DNA of 6,423 nt from Candidatus Aquicultor primus (GTDB lineage: Bacteria; Actinomycetota; Aquicultoria; Aquicultorales; Aquicultoraceae). Shown here one piece after another: positions 6,214 to 6,423 of the stretch. Each line of letters starts with the position of its first letter. Positions within the stretch are counted from its first letter, which is position 1. The stretch lies in assembly GCA_001767575.1 (NCBI GenBank), contig MELI01000101.1, positions 3,264 to 9,686 on the forward strand. Direction: 5' to 3'. Both the position numbers and the translations under genes were made by a program. Under the pieces are notes generated by a model, which saw only the letters and a program-made list of their open reading frames with translations, had not been told where the DNA came from and searched no databases.

Positions 6214-6281
6214 TACAGCCTCCGAATCACGTCTTGTTCGCGTCAATTTCAATACATTGTCAATAACCTATCGTATCATCT

Positions 6282-6309
6282 ATTTTACATAGACGGGTGC
6301 GAATATCCA
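6282..6309 (-). promoter_or_regulatory. Weak promoter candidate for dsrN
   Basis: TGGATA (6304-6309) and TAAAAT (6282-6287) on the minus strand are separated by 16 bp, between the upstream hairpin and dsrN. The -10 matches 5 of 6 bases and the -35 matches 4 of 6. It is listed because dsrN seems to be the first gene after a terminator and needs a promoter nearby. The sequence support is thin. Confidence 0.2.
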
Positions 6310-6358
6310 GTGGGGTTTAATAGGATTTAGACGAACTCACCGCAACGTTGCCCTCAAA

Positions 6359-6391
6359 CAGAAAAGACCCTTAATATAAGGGCCTCTTCTG
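6359..6391 (-). terminator. Terminator-like hairpin upstream of dsrN
   Basis: Arms 6377-6391 and 6359-6373 form a 15-bp stem with a 3-nt loop. On the minus-strand transcript all 15 positions pair (13 Watson-Crick and two G-U), whereas the plus-strand transcript has two A-C mismatches, so the minus strand is favoured. The 3' arm and following bases are U-rich (TCTTTTCTGTTT), though the run is interrupted. It probably ends an upstream minus-strand gene beyond the window and makes dsrN the first gene of this cluster. Confidence 0.5.
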
Positions 6392-6423
6392 TATAACAAT
6401 GCAACAGAACGGTAATGTTACCA

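Noticed and set aside
6258..6263. Perfect TTGACA upstream of dsrN as a promoter -35
   Set aside because: No -10-like hexamer lies 16-18 bp downstream; the bases there are GCGAAC, CGAACA and GAACAA.
1..6423. CRISPR arrays, tRNA or rRNA genes, transposase genes
   Set aside because: I saw no regularly spaced direct repeats, no tRNA cloverleaf with the conserved T-loop, no rRNA-like stretch and no transposase or integrase motif.

Overview
The window is a dissimilatory sulfite reductase (dsr) gene cluster from an anaerobic bacterium. Every gene I can support is on the minus strand, so transcription runs from high to low coordinates. In transcription order the cluster reads dsrN (cobyrinate/siroheme amidase family), dsrC, a broken dsrM, dsrA, dsrB, dsrD, and the first 273 codons of a dsrL-like flavoprotein gene cut by the window edge at position 1. 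DsrA and DsrB keep all cysteines needed for the siroheme-[4Fe-4S] site and the ferredoxin domain. DsrC keeps both C-terminal redox cysteines. DsrD, a small winged-helix protein, points to the reductive (sulfite/sulfate-reducing) type of pathway. Shine-Dalgarno sequences are strong (GGAGG or AAAGGAG) before nearly every gene, and GC content varies from about 37-45% around the dsrM remnant to about 60-67% in parts of dsrB and dsrL. I cannot assign a phylum from the sequence alone.

Layout. 6423-6214: leader of dsrN, with a terminator-like hairpin (6391-6359) that probably closes an upstream gene. 6213-4831: dsrN, starting at a TTG. 4830-4677: gap with a good promoter for dsrC (TTGACA, extended -10, AT-rich upstream block). 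4676-4344: dsrC. 4343-4035: gene-free gap with two stem-loops. 4034-3639: dsrM remnant with an internal in-frame deletion and lost C-terminus. 3638-3559: gap with a 26-bp palindrome beside a TACAAT -10-like box, the likely dsrA control region. 3558-2365: dsrA. 2364-2279: gap with a compound hairpin. 2278-1205: dsrB. 1193-942: dsrD, 11 nt after dsrB. 941-822: gap with a three-way-junction-like fold. 821-1: dsrL-like gene, incomplete.

How the parts fit. DsrAB reduces sulfite at a siroheme coupled to a [4Fe-4S] cluster. DsrD is a known activator of the enzyme. DsrC accepts the partly reduced sulfur as a trisulfide between its two cysteines, which the membrane complex DsrMK(JOP) normally reduces. 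DsrN is thought to amidate the siroheme. DsrL is an NAD(P)H-linked iron-sulfur flavoprotein that exchanges electrons with DsrAB.

The main surprises are that the only dsrM here is a remnant and no dsrK/J/O/P lies in the window, while a dsrL-type gene sits beside a reductive dsrABD set. This suggests either an intact dsrMK elsewhere in the genome or a heavier role for NAD(P)H-linked electron supply. I see no entirely new system. The unexplained structures are the dsrM deletion and the set of intergenic RNA or operator hairpins, two of which share the same arms and bracket the dsrM remnant.
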